NCBI GenBank assembly: GCA_039984955.1
Contig: JBDWTN010000005.1
Coordinates: 893,484-957,483 of the forward strand
DNA length: 64,000 nt
Source of the DNA: Marinobacter alexandrii
Lineage (GTDB): Bacteria; Bacteroidota; Bacteroidia; Cytophagales; Cyclobacteriaceae
Reading direction: 5' to 3'
Position 1 is the stretch's first letter, and each line of letters opens with the position of its first letter. The notes beneath the pieces are model-generated. The model had not been told where the DNA came from. It did not search any database and saw only the letters and a list, made by a program, of their open reading frames with translations. The position numbers and the translations under genes were made by a program. Below are positions 19,423-28,023 of this stretch, one piece after another.

Positions 19423-19671
19423 ATGGATCTTGAAAATGCCGAATTCATTGAACCTGAAAAGCAACCCAACAATCCGCTACATGGGGTGAAACTCGCCGAC
19501 ATTGTAGCTGAGTTAGTAGCTAAATTCGGTTGGGAAGAACTCGGAAAAAAAGTCAACATCAACAGTTTTAACAACAATCCTTCTATTAAATCCAGTCTTA
19601 AATTCTTAAGAAAGACACCCTGGGCAAGAGAAAAAGTAGAACAGCTTTATTTAAAGTCAGCTAAGCAATAG
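19423..19671 (+). CDS. VF530-family (DUF2132) small DNA-binding-like protein
   Basis: 82 residues. It matches the VF530/DUF2132 pattern nearly end to end: [26 protein letters not shown], then [17 protein letters not shown], then [18 protein letters not shown]. The family is a small helical fold proposed to bind DNA. Length is typical. It lies directly downstream of the PLP enzyme and has no recognisable terminator after it. Confidence 0.92.
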   Translation: MDLENAEFIEPEKQPNNPLHGVKLADIVAELVAKFGWEELGKKVNINSFNNNPSIKSSLKFLRKTPWAREKVEQLYLKSAKQ

Positions 19672-19783
19672 TCATCTCAATTGAGTAGGAACTCAACAAT
19701 AAAGAATAAGGCTACACCAATCCCTATCTTTACCTAATTGATACTATTATAGTGATCATCTACATACTTTTTACAATTTAGCA

Positions 19784-21088
19784 ATGCCAATCAAAAGTCA
19801 AAAAGACATTCTTGCGAAGCTTAACATCCAGAAGCTCAACCCGATGCAAGAAGAAGCATCTGTAGCACTTCAGTCTACCTCCAACTTGGTACTGTTATCT
19901 CCAACAGGAACTGGTAAAACAATCGCTTTCCTCCTCCCTATATTGGAGAGTCTCGATACTGATTGTACCGAAATACAAGTATTGATTCTTGTACCTTCTC
20001 GAGAGTTGGCCATACAAATAGAATCTGTTGTACGAGAAATGGGAACTGGCTATAAGGTAAATTCAGTATACGGCGGTCGCGCTGGTTCGAAGGATAAAGT
20101 AGAGTTGAAGCATAGACCTGCAATTTTGATTGGTACTCCAGGAAGGGTCTCTGACCACATACACTACAAAAACTTCCCTATTAAGGACATCAAAACGTTG
20201 GTCCTCGATGAGTTCGATAAGTCATTAGAAATTGGATTTGAAGACGAGATGAAAGAAATCATAGGCGCACTTCACAACGTAAAAAGGCGTATCCTCACTT
20301 CTGCCACGCAGGGTGTATCCATTCCCTCATTTGTTGGACTCAAAAACCCAATAACAGTCGACTACTTAGGGCAAAACACTTCTCAGCTAAAAATCAAGCG
20401 GGTATTGTCTCCTGACAAAGATAAACTTGATTCACTCGTTGCAGCACTCAGCCACATTGGCAACCAACCAGGAATCATTTTCTGCAATTTCAAAGACACC
20501 ATCCAGCGTGTCAGCTCTCACCTCGAAGCACACAAAATAAGTCATGGCTGCTTTTATGGGGGGATGGAGCAAATTGATAGAGAGCGAGCACTCATCAAAT
20601 TCAGAAACGGAACTCATCAGCTCATTGTAGCGACAGATCTTGCTGCTAGGGGGCTCGACATTCCCGAATTAGGATTCATTTTACACTACCAGCTACCACA
20701 CAAAAGTGAAGAATTCACACATAGAAATGGAAGAACGGCAAGAATGAATACCAAAGGAACAGCCTATATTCTGCAATGGGAAAAGGAGCCACTTCCCGAT
20801 TTCGTTACAGATGCCAAAATCGAAACGATTAGTCACGGCAAACTACCTTCTCGCTCACAATGGAATACATTATTTATTTCTGGCGGCAGGAAGGATAAAA
20901 TATCGAAAGGTGACATAGCAGGTGTCTTTTTTAAGCAGGCTCACTTGTCTAAAGACCAGCTCGGTGTTATTGAAGTCAAACAAGACTGTGCATTTGTAGC
21001 TATACATGCATCTGAAACAAAAATGGCCATAGAGACACTCAACAACACGCGTATCAAGAAGAAAAAAGTACGTGTCTCGTTGATCTAA
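19784..21088 (+). CDS. DEAD-box-type RNA helicase with DEFD motif II and DbpA-like RNA-binding domain
   Basis: 434 residues. The motifs run in order: SPTGTGKT (Walker A, about 38-45), PSRELAIQ, GTPGR, LDEFDKS (motif II, about 142), TSATQ (about 172), IIFCNFKD, ATDLAARGLDIP (about 288), HRNGRTAR. The last 65 residues match the DbpA C-terminal RNA-binding domain (DKISKGDIAGVFFKQAHL to TRIKKKKVRVSLI), which in DbpA contacts 23S rRNA. Motif II is DEFD instead of DEAD and motif VI is HRNGRTAR instead of the usual HRIGRTGR, so it is a diverged subfamily. The likely role is ribosome assembly or RNA remodelling. Confidence 0.9.
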   Translation: MPIKSQKDILAKLNIQKLNPMQEEASVALQSTSNLVLLSPTGTGKTIAFLLPILESLDTDCTEIQVLILVPSRELAIQIESVVREMGTGYKVNSVYGGRAGSKDKVELKHRPAILIGTPGRVSDHIHYKNFPIKDIKTLVLDEFDKSLEIGFEDEMKEIIGALHNVKRRILTSATQGVSIPSFVGLKNPITVDYLGQNTSQLKIKRVLSPDKDKLDSLVAALSHIGNQPGIIFCNFKDTIQRVSSHLEAHKISHGCFYGGMEQIDRERALIKFRNGTHQLIVATDLAARGLDIPELGFILHYQLPHKSEEFTHRNGRTARMNTKGTAYILQWEKEPLPDFVTDAKIETISHGKLPSRSQWNTLFISGGRKDKISKGDIAGVFFKQAHLSKDQLGVIEVKQDCAFVAIHASETKMAIETLNNTRIKKKKVRVSLI

Positions 21089-21146
21089 TTCGCTGTATGG
21101 CTTACTTAGATCTTCATCTAGTACAAAAAGACCTATCACATTAACT

Positions 21147-21170
21147 CAATAGATTAAGTAAAATCTATTG
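21147..21170. repeat. Inverted repeat between convergent genes, possible terminator
   Basis: CAATAGATT (21147-21155) is perfectly repeated in reverse as AATCTATTG (21162-21170) across six bases, midway between the convergent helicase and pyruvate kinase genes. It lacks a clear T tract on either side, so a terminator role is only suggested by position. Confidence 0.4.
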
Positions 21171-21179
21171 TCATCAGCA

Positions 21180-22610
21180 TTACTCTACCACGCTCACCTT
21201 CATCATATTCGTATGACCGTGCCAGTGTTGCGGCATAGATGAAGTGTTGATGAAAATATCTCCTTTTTTCAAGTTTTCACTATCTACCAGTTTCTTTTCA
21301 ATTTCTACCAGTGTTTTATCTATGTTTTCATGTGAATCATATAGAAAGGTTTTTACACCCCATACCAAACACATCTGATGAACCAACTTCTCATTATTGG
21401 TAAACAAATAGATTTCTGCTGTGGATCTATGCATAGCTGTTCTAAACCCGGTGTATCCTGATTTAGTCATGCATACCAGTGCACGTGCTCCGGTATTCTC
21501 TGCCAGTCGGCATGATGCTCTGATCAAGAGATCATTCACTCGAGTGCTTGATTCAAACTGCTTGTCGTAATACCTGTTGTATATCGAACTCGCCTCGGAT
21601 TCTACCGCCATAATCGTTTCAGACATTTTTTGAACGGCTTCTATTGGAAACTTTCCTGCTGCAGACTCAGCAGAAAGCATCAATGCGTCGGCACCATCCA
21701 TTACGGCGTTGGCTACATCATTTGTTTCCGCTCGAGTCGGACGTGGATTTTCAATCATGCTCTCCATCATCTGAGTAGCAATAATCACTGGCTTAGCAGT
21801 CTGATTGCATTTTTCCACAATTTTCTTTTGCCAAAGCGGAACTTCATGCATCGGTATCTCAACACCAAGATCGCCTCTAGCGACCATTATAGCATCTGTG
21901 ACCTCTATGATCTCGTCAATGTTACTTAATGCTTCTGGCTTTTCAATTTTAGCCACTACTTTGGTATCCTTTCCTGCCTTTTCTATTATTTCTTTGAGTT
22001 CTCGGATATCATCGGCTTTTCGAACAAAGCTCAACGCAATCCAATCCACATCCTGAGCCAATCCAAATTGAAGATCTTCTAAATCTTTTTCGGTAAGACA
22101 AGGTGCGGATACTTCCGTATCCGGTAAGTTGATTCCTTTTCGAGATTTCAAAACACCTCCATGGACCACCTCTGTGACCACCTCATTATCACTTACTGAA
22201 ACGGTTTTCAATTCTATATTTCCATCATCAATAAGGATTGTATCGCCTGCCTTCACATCATTTACAATCTCTTTGTATACAGTGCTCACTCGTTTATTAT
22301 CTCCCTCTACTTCATCGGTAGTGATGATTAATTCTTGACCATCACTAATTTCCATACCTCCATCTTTCATCAGCCCAATTCTGATTTTAGGCCCTTGCAA
22401 ATCCTGAAGGATTCCAACATGATATTCTTTTTCCTTTCCTATCTCACGGATATAATCCTTTACCTTTTTATGATCTTCATGAGAGCCATGAGAAAAGTTT
22501 AATCGCAAAACATTGGCTCCCGCCTCTATCAATTTAGTAATGGTCTCTTTGTTGTTGCTGGCAGGACCTAAGGTTGCCACGATCTTTGTTCGCTTAGTAA
22601 TGGAACTCAT
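21180..22610 (-). CDS. pyk: Pyruvate kinase
   Basis: 476 residues, full length. Hallmarks: KIVATLGPASNN at the N-terminus, LRLNFSHGSHEDH, QDLQGPKIRIG, VVAKIEKPEAL with the catalytic Lys, MVARGDLGVEIP, KPVIIATQMMESM, PTRAETNDVANAVMDGADALMLSAESA. The C-terminal domain (ALVCMTKSGYTGFRTAMHRS) is complete. It converts phosphoenolpyruvate and ADP to pyruvate and ATP in the last step of glycolysis. The IPExxxVDY gene lies 15 bp upstream on the same strand and probably shares its transcript. Confidence 0.98.
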   Translation of the reverse strand: MSSITKRTKIVATLGPASNNKETITKLIEAGANVLRLNFSHGSHEDHKKVKDYIREIGKEKEYHVGILQDLQGPKIRIGLMKDGGMEISDGQELIITTDEVEGDNKRVSTVYKEIVNDVKAGDTILIDDGNIELKTVSVSDNEVVTEVVHGGVLKSRKGINLPDTEVSAPCLTEKDLEDLQFGLAQDVDWIALSFVRKADDIRELKEIIEKAGKDTKVVAKIEKPEALSNIDEIIEVTDAIMVARGDLGVEIPMHEVPLWQKKIVEKCNQTAKPVIIATQMMESMIENPRPTRAETNDVANAVMDGADALMLSAESAAGKFPIEAVQKMSETIMAVESEASSIYNRYYDKQFESSTRVNDLLIRASCRLAENTGARALVCMTKSGYTGFRTAMHRSTAEIYLFTNNEKLVHQMCLVWGVKTFLYDSHENIDKTLVEIEKKLVDSENLKKGDIFINTSSMPQHWHGHTNMMKVSVVE

Positions 22611-22625
22611 TGAGTGATATGGTTT

Positions 22626-23054
22626 TTAGTAGAGAAGGTTTTCTTTTGACTTCAAAGTATCAAAATTAAGTCGTATCGCGTACTCTATAATAGAAATTTC
22701 TTTGAATATTACGTTAACGTTTCCGGTAGTTAACTCACCTGTTTGATCCTTAAATTTCATTAGATAATCAAATTGCTTCAGTTCTGGTAGCAATAATTGA
22801 TTTTTTACATTTCCTCCACCTACCAGCTTATTTTGTAACAGCTCGATTGTCTGGAATTCAGTTTCATATATGAAATTTGAAATTAAAATAGCTGTATTAT
22901 CAGCATATTCAATTTTGACATCTTCTTGTTTTATCAGCGAAATGTTCATCGCTTCATTGATATGCCATGCGAGTTTATATTCCTTTTTATTGCATACCAG
23001 CCCGAATAAATCAAAATCAATGGCATACCCGCCATCTAATTTGTTTTTCTTCAT
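22626..23054 (-). CDS. IPExxxVDY-family protein
   Basis: 142 residues. The family is named after a conserved motif, here LLPELKQFDYLMKF at about residues 90-105. The N-terminal half (YAIDFDLFGLVCNKKEYKLAWHINEA, then LISNFIYETEFQTIELLQNKL) also fits; this short protein is typically found beside the acyl-carrier-protein/fabF cluster in Bacteroidota, as here. No enzyme motif and no signal peptide. Function unknown; the constant neighbourhood suggests a link to fatty-acid synthesis or to central carbon flux. It is divergent from acpP and adjacent to pyk. Confidence 0.85.
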   Translation of the reverse strand: MKKNKLDGGYAIDFDLFGLVCNKKEYKLAWHINEAMNISLIKQEDVKIEYADNTAILISNFIYETEFQTIELLQNKLVGGGNVKNQLLLPELKQFDYLMKFKDQTGELTTGNVNVIFKEISIIEYAIRLNFDTLKSKENLLY

Positions 23055-23168
23055 ATAAAGTGCAAGCTAAGACCTAAATTCGCAATACAAATGTCTCAAA
23101 CGACTTATTTGATTTTAGTTTGAGAATATTATTTCTTTGCAACTCATTTTTAACCAAACATTACAAAA

Positions 23169-23405
23169 ATGTCTGAAATAGCACAAAAAGTAACGTCAAT
23201 TATTATTGACAAACTAGGTGTAGAAGAGTCCGAGGTTAACCCAGAGGCAAGCTTCACCAATGATCTAGGAGCTGACTCGCTTGATACCGTGGAGCTGATC
23301 ATGGAGTTCGAAAAAGAATTCAACATTTCTATTCCTGATGACCAGGCTGAAAACATCGCGACAGTAGGTCACGCTATCTCTTATCTGGAAGAAAACGTTA
23401 AGTAA
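23169..23405 (+). CDS. acpP: Acyl carrier protein
   Basis: 78 residues, acidic. The 4'-phosphopantetheine attachment site is in [12 protein letters not shown] with Ser37. The helix pattern is standard, with [27 protein letters not shown] at the end. It carries growing acyl chains for type II fatty-acid synthesis in the cytoplasm. It is the first gene of acpP-fabF-rnc-nadE, with 24 bp before fabF. Confidence 0.98.
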   Translation: MSEIAQKVTSIIIDKLGVEESEVNPEASFTNDLGADSLDTVELIMEFEKEFNISIPDDQAENIATVGHAISYLEENVK

Positions 23406-23429
23406 ATAACCAACTTAGCCTAAACATTT

Positions 23430-24683
23430 ATGGAATTAAAACGAGTCGTTGTAACCGGTATTGGTGCCCTTACCCCTTTGGGAAATACTAAAGATGAATA
23501 TTGGGATTCTTTGGCCAAAGGAGTAAGTGGCGCGACTCCCATTACTCGTTTTGATACCGAAAAATTCCGCACGAAATTCGCCTGTGAAGTAAAGGGGTTT
23601 GATCCTCAAGATTTTCTAGATCGAAAGGAAGCTCGCAAAATGGATCCCAATACCCAATACGGTATGGTGACAGGAGAGCAGGCCATCAATGATTCAGGGA
23701 TGGACCTAGACAGTGTGGACAAAACACGAATTGGCGTGATTTGGGGGACTGGAATTGGTGGATTTAGTACATTCCAAGATGAAGTTATGGCCTTTGCGCA
23801 AGGTGACGGAACTCCTCGTTTCAATCCTTTCTTTGTGCCAAAAATGATTGCGGATATTACTCCGGGTCTACTTTCAATTAAGTACGGTTTCATGGGACCC
23901 AACTTTGCAACAGTTTCTGCCTGTGCATCTTCCAATAATTCAATTACAGATGCCTTCACATACATTCAAGTAGGTAAGGCAGATGCGATTCTAACTGGCG
24001 GATCAGAGGCCGGTGTAATTCCTTCAGGAATTGGAGGATTCAACGCCATGAAAGCCCTATCAGAGAGAAACGACTCTCCAGAAACAGCTTCTCGTCCTTA
24101 TGATAAGGATCGCGATGGATTCGTGTTAGGAGAAGGCGCTGGCTCAATTATGTTAGAAGAGCTAGAACATGCAAAGGCTAGAGGCGCAAAAATTTATGGA
24201 GAGATTTTAGGAAGTGGCATGTCCGCTGATGCGTATCACATTACTCAACCGCATCCAGAAGGTGCAGGTATTGAATTAGTGATGAAAAATGCATTGAAAG
24301 ATGCAGGCTTGACTGCAGATAAAATTGATTACCTCAATACTCATGGTACTTCCACACCTCTAGGTGATGCAGGTGAAATCAAAGCTGCTCAACGCGTATT
24401 TGGTGGAAATGCCGCAAAAATGAATATCAGCTCAACCAAATCCATGACCGGTCACCTCCTTGGTGCAGCTGGAGCAGTAGAGTTTATAGCCTGCCTTATG
24501 GCCATTGAAAAAGGAATTATACCACCGACCATTAATCATTTCACTGATGATCCTGAGATCGATCCAGCTTTAAATCTCACATTTAACAAAGCTCAGGAAC
24601 GTGAAGTAAATATTGCGATGAGCAATACATTTGGCTTTGGTGGACACAATACTTCCATTATTATCGGAAAATACAACGGATAG
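23430..24683 (+). CDS. fabF: 3-oxoacyl-ACP synthase II
   Basis: 417 residues, normal length. The catalytic triad of condensing enzymes is present: Cys in VSACASSNN, His in LNTHGTSTPLGD and His in KSMTGHLLGAAGAVE. The N-terminus (KRVVVTGIGALTPLGN) and the C-terminus (NTFGFGGHNTSIII) are typical of FabF. It elongates acyl-ACP with malonyl-ACP. The stop codon overlaps the GTG start of rnc by one base, so translation is probably coupled. Confidence 0.97.
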   Translation: MELKRVVVTGIGALTPLGNTKDEYWDSLAKGVSGATPITRFDTEKFRTKFACEVKGFDPQDFLDRKEARKMDPNTQYGMVTGEQAINDSGMDLDSVDKTRIGVIWGTGIGGFSTFQDEVMAFAQGDGTPRFNPFFVPKMIADITPGLLSIKYGFMGPNFATVSACASSNNSITDAFTYIQVGKADAILTGGSEAGVIPSGIGGFNAMKALSERNDSPETASRPYDKDRDGFVLGEGAGSIMLEELEHAKARGAKIYGEILGSGMSADAYHITQPHPEGAGIELVMKNALKDAGLTADKIDYLNTHGTSTPLGDAGEIKAAQRVFGGNAAKMNISSTKSMTGHLLGAAGAVEFIACLMAIEKGIIPPTINHFTDDPEIDPALNLTFNKAQEREVNIAMSNTFGFGGHNTSIIIGKYNG

Positions 24684-25420
24684 TGTCTTCGATTCCGAAA
24701 ATATTATCGGGGCGAATACTAAACTCATTTAAATCCGAAAAAAAACTTCGTCAGTCTTTCCAGTTAATTACTGGTCGTGCGCCAATCAATCTTGCCTTGT
24801 ATAAGCAAGCAATGCGCCACAGTAGTGTAGCTTCTTTCAATGATCGCGGCATCAAAGAATCATATGAGCGACTGGAATACCTGGGAGATGCCATTCTGGG
24901 AATGATTGTAGCAGAGCATCTTTACGCAAAATTCCCATTCAAAGAGGAAGGGTTTTTAACTGAGATTCGAGCAAAGATCGTGAATCGAGAATCACTTAAT
25001 CGCCTGGGTCAGAAAATAGGACTTAGGGAATTGGTACAATACAACCAGGGATCAAGAGCCCATCGTTCCGTATATGGTGATTGCATGGAAGCTTTAATTG
25101 GTGCTGTATATTTAGATCACGAGTTTCACTACTGCAAGAAGTTCGTAATCAAAAAGCTGATCAAACCTCATTATGATTTTGATGAGCTAATATCCAAGAT
25201 CACCAATTTCAAAAGCAGATTGCTTGAATGGTCACAAAAGGAAAACAAAGACTTACGATTTGAAATCATCAATGAAGAGGATCGTAAGTTTACAGCGCAA
25301 GTATTTCTGAATGAAACACCAATGGAAATCGGATATGGCTTCAGCAAGAAAAAAGCAGAGCAGGATGCTGCGCAGAAGACCTATGAAAAGCTAAATTTGG
25401 ATGATACGCAAAAAAAATGA
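24683..25420 (+). CDS. rnc: Ribonuclease III
   Basis: 245 residues, starting at the GTG that overlaps the fabF stop (TAGTG). The RNase III signature is YERLEYLGDAILGMIVAEHLY, with the second metal-binding region GDCMEALIGAVYLD. The C-terminal double-stranded RNA-binding domain (NFKSRLLEWSQKENK to KKKAEQDAAQKTYEKL) is intact. It cleaves double-stranded RNA in rRNA and mRNA maturation. The acpP-fabF-rnc order is conserved in Bacteroidota. Confidence 0.97.
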   Translation: MSSIPKILSGRILNSFKSEKKLRQSFQLITGRAPINLALYKQAMRHSSVASFNDRGIKESYERLEYLGDAILGMIVAEHLYAKFPFKEEGFLTEIRAKIVNRESLNRLGQKIGLRELVQYNQGSRAHRSVYGDCMEALIGAVYLDHEFHYCKKFVIKKLIKPHYDFDELISKITNFKSRLLEWSQKENKDLRFEIINEEDRKFTAQVFLNETPMEIGYGFSKKKAEQDAAQKTYEKLNLDDTQKK

Positions 25421-27243
25421 GCCGAAAATTAAAATTGGCTGGAGCTTGCCTGAATCAAACACCAATTGATTGGGAAAACAATCTTAGGCAGATCGAAAGT
25501 GCAATAGAAGAGGCTAAAGAACAGTCTATTGACATTTTATGCCTTCCCGAATTATGTATTACGGGATATGGATGCGAAGATTTATTTCTAAGTCAATGGC
25601 TTCCTGAAAAAGCACTTGAAAAGCTTCTAGAGATTCTACCTTCGACCAAAGAAATTGCTTTAACAATTGGGCTTCCACTACGTCATGAGAATAACATTTA
25701 CAACAGCACATGTTTTGTCTCAGATGGGAAAATCTTAGGGTTTTATGCCAAACAGAAACTGGCCAATGATGGCGTACATTATGAGCCCAGATGGTTTACC
25801 CCCTGGCCATCAACAAAAATCGACATCATCGAAGTTGCCGGGAGCGAATATCCATTTGGTCATATTATTATTGATCATAAAGATATTTCCATAGGCTTTG
25901 AAATATGTGAAGATGCATGGCAGCCCAATAGACCATGTGAGCTACTGACAAAAACCGTAGATCTAATTCTAAATCCAAGCGCCTCACATTTTGCTTTTGA
26001 TAAGGCTAAGTTCAGAGAAGACCTTGTTTGCAAGAGTTCAGAGCAATTTGATTGTGTGTATCTCTACGCCAATTTGCTTGGGAATGAAGCAGGCAGAATG
26101 ATCTATGACGGAGATGTGCTAATAGCTCAAAAAGGGAAATTGATTGGGCGAAACAAAAGGTTGTCGTTTCAAGATTATCGAGTGCTCGCTGTAGAGGTAG
26201 ATTTTGATCAAAGCTCTGCTACCGAGAATGTCAAACCAGATTTCAAAAATCAATACGAGGAGTTTTCTCACGCTGCTTCTCTTGCCTTATTTGATTATTG
26301 TCGAAAAAGTAAAAGCCAGGGATTCGTATTGTCCCTTAGTGGTGGCGCGGATAGTAGTAGCATTGCTACATTGGTCAGTTTTGCTATCCAAAATGCATTG
26401 GAGCAACTAGGCAAAAATGAACTGGAGCGGAAACTAGGGTTTGAGCTCGCTGGAATCACATGGAAAGAGATTGCATCTCAATTGCTTACTACAGCCTATC
26501 AAGGAACAGTGAACTCTTCAGATGCAACATTTAACTCTGCAAAGAATTTGGCAGACAGCTTGGGGGCTACTTTTCATCACTGGACTATTGATAGTGAAGT
26601 GGAAAGCTATCAATCAAGCATAGAAAAAGCCTTGGGAAGAAAATTAACCTGGGAGCAGGATGATATAGCCCTTCAAAATATTCAGGCTCGCTCGCGAGCT
26701 CCCATTATCTGGATGCTGGCGAATATCAAGAATGCTTTACTTCTTGCCACCTCCAACCGTAGCGAAGGAGATGTAGGTTATGCTACGATGGATGGGGATA
26801 CTAGCGGAAGCATCTCTCCTATTGCCGGAGTAAGCAAACACTTCATTTTGCAATGGCTGAAATACGCTGAGGATGAATTAGGTTTTGATGGACTGAATGA
26901 CGTTAACTCCCTCACTCCTACTGCAGAACTCAGGCCAAGCGATCAAAATCAAACCGATGAAGAAGATTTGATGCCGTATGAAGTATTGATGAAAATTGAA
27001 CGAGAAGCAATTTTAAAAGGAAAATCTCCGAAGCAAGTTTACGATTTATTAAAAGGAGAATATGCTGATGACCAGCTTAAAGGTTGGCTTAAAAAATTCT
27101 TTCGGCTCTGGACCAGAAATCAATGGAAGCGAGAACGATATGCTCCTAGTTTTCATTTTGATGATTTCAATATTGACCCACGGTCTTGGTATCGTTTTCC
27201 AATTTTAAGTGGTGGATACAAAGAAGAGTTGAATGAACTTTAG
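25417..27243 (+). CDS. nadE: Glutamine-dependent NAD(+) synthetase
   Basis: 608 residues in two domains. Residues about 1-270 are a nitrilase-like glutaminase: CLPELCITGYGCEDLF (Glu), KQKLANDGVHYEPRWF (Lys) and GFEICEDAW (Cys nucleophile). From about 290 the ATP-pyrophosphatase synthetase starts with SLSGGADSSSIATLVSF, followed by ATSNRSEGDVGYATMDGDTSG and ELRPSDQNQTDEEDLMPYEVLM. It amidates deamido-NAD using ammonia channelled from glutamine. The ATG overlaps the rnc stop by four bases (ATGA), so it belongs to the same operon. Confidence 0.97.
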   Translation: MSRKLKLAGACLNQTPIDWENNLRQIESAIEEAKEQSIDILCLPELCITGYGCEDLFLSQWLPEKALEKLLEILPSTKEIALTIGLPLRHENNIYNSTCFVSDGKILGFYAKQKLANDGVHYEPRWFTPWPSTKIDIIEVAGSEYPFGHIIIDHKDISIGFEICEDAWQPNRPCELLTKTVDLILNPSASHFAFDKAKFREDLVCKSSEQFDCVYLYANLLGNEAGRMIYDGDVLIAQKGKLIGRNKRLSFQDYRVLAVEVDFDQSSATENVKPDFKNQYEEFSHAASLALFDYCRKSKSQGFVLSLSGGADSSSIATLVSFAIQNALEQLGKNELERKLGFELAGITWKEIASQLLTTAYQGTVNSSDATFNSAKNLADSLGATFHHWTIDSEVESYQSSIEKALGRKLTWEQDDIALQNIQARSRAPIIWMLANIKNALLLATSNRSEGDVGYATMDGDTSGSISPIAGVSKHFILQWLKYAEDELGFDGLNDVNSLTPTAELRPSDQNQTDEEDLMPYEVLMKIEREAILKGKSPKQVYDLLKGEYADDQLKGWLKKFFRLWTRNQWKRERYAPSFHFDDFNIDPRSWYRFPILSGGYKEELNEL

Positions 27244-27300
27244 TCTATTATTTCATTCATAAAAACTGTAGCTCAAAATATTTCTGAAACTATTACTTAA

Positions 27301-27326
27301 TACTATCGTATAGTAATACTATCATA
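27301..27326. promoter_or_regulatory. Palindrome plus half site upstream of small ORFs
   Basis: TACTATCGTATAGTA (27301-27315) is a palindrome with arms TACTAT/ATAGTA. A further ATACTAT begins at 27317. It lies 22 bp before the GTG start at 27348, where an operator would be expected. This is positional evidence only. Confidence 0.35.
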
Positions 27327-27347
27327 TATAAATGTAATACTACTTAA

Positions 27348-27611
27348 GTGAGATTTTTTACTATATTTCTAACAATCACTATCCTATCAGGGGTATCAAC
27401 CCAAGCTCCATTAGTTGAAAATGTTTACGAGGTTGAGACATCTAAAGAAGTAGTATGTACAGAAACTACAATTCAGCCAGCAAAGCGTAAGAACAGTAAA
27501 GAAAGAATAAGCCTTACAAGTAATAGACATTCACGAAAACAAATAAATACTCAAGCATCCTATGTCAAAAATGTAAAAAGGCATATCTGGATAATGCAAT
27601 TCATCATATAG
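27348..27611 (+). CDS. Possible small secreted basic protein
   Basis: 87 residues from a GTG start. The N-terminus (MRFFTIFLTITILSGVSTQAP) fits a signal peptide; the mature part is short, basic and low-complexity (PAKRKNSKERISLTSNRHSRKQ) and ends in hydrophobic IWIMQFII. No family recognised. The signal-peptide-like start and upstream palindrome favour a gene; the GTG start and odd composition argue against it. Confidence 0.4.
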   Translation: MRFFTIFLTITILSGVSTQAPLVENVYEVETSKEVVCTETTIQPAKRKNSKERISLTSNRHSRKQINTQASYVKNVKRHIWIMQFII

Positions 27612-27664
27612 TTAATCCTTAGCAATTTCGTCTGGTCTTATTTTCAATTACAAATTTTTAGGAT

Positions 27665-27775
27665 ATGAAATATTCGGATAACTATAATCATGATCACATT
27701 TACCAACAAATTAAAATCATGGGTTACTTAGGGATAGTAGCAATAGGTGCTGCTTTAGTAGCTTCAATCATGTAA
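27665..27775 (+). CDS. Possible 36-residue membrane peptide
   Basis: ATG at 27665 to TAA at 27773-27775. The sequence is a polar head (MKYSDNYNHDHIYQQIKI) followed by one hydrophobic helix (MGYLGIVAIGAALVASIM). It is preceded by an AT-rich region and followed 18 bp later by another short gene. No homology is claimed; the single-helix layout is typical of small membrane peptides. Confidence 0.45.
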   Translation: MKYSDNYNHDHIYQQIKIMGYLGIVAIGAALVASIM

Positions 27776-27793
27776 CATTTAACTCACTTTCTT

Positions 27794-27955
27794 ATGAAAA
27801 CCTCAATGTTCGAATACAGCAAAGTGATCCTTGAAAAAGTAAGTTTTAATAAAAACCTATTTTGGAAAGAGTATAGAAAATTTAAACAATTGCTCCCTGA
27901 CAGGGAAAGCCTTGAACTTAGAAACTGGGCAAAACAGTTTATTGAAATCAAATAG
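27794..27955 (+). CDS. Small conserved Bacteroidota-type protein of unknown function
   Basis: 53 residues, ATG 27794 to TAG 27953-27955. The pattern FEYSKVILEKVSFNKNLFWKEYRKF then LPDRESLELRNWAKQF resembles a short protein I have seen repeatedly in Bacteroidota genomes (YxKxILEKVSFD.xLFxKEL...L...E...L..W). It is probably cytoplasmic and helical. A strong terminator follows 9 bp after its stop codon, which supports a real transcript end here. Confidence 0.65.
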   Translation: MKTSMFEYSKVILEKVSFNKNLFWKEYRKFKQLLPDRESLELRNWAKQFIEIK

Positions 27956-27963
27956 AATATGGC

Positions 27964-27997
27964 AATCCTCACATGCTGAAGATGTGAGGATTTTTTT
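27964..27997 (+). terminator. Rho-independent terminator after the 53-residue gene
   Basis: AATCCTCACAT (27964-27974) pairs perfectly with ATGTGAGGATT (27982-27992) across a 7-nt loop and is followed by T's to 27997. Confidence 0.88.
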
Positions 27998-28023
27998 ATA
28001 TCCCTTTAAACTCTATTATAGGT

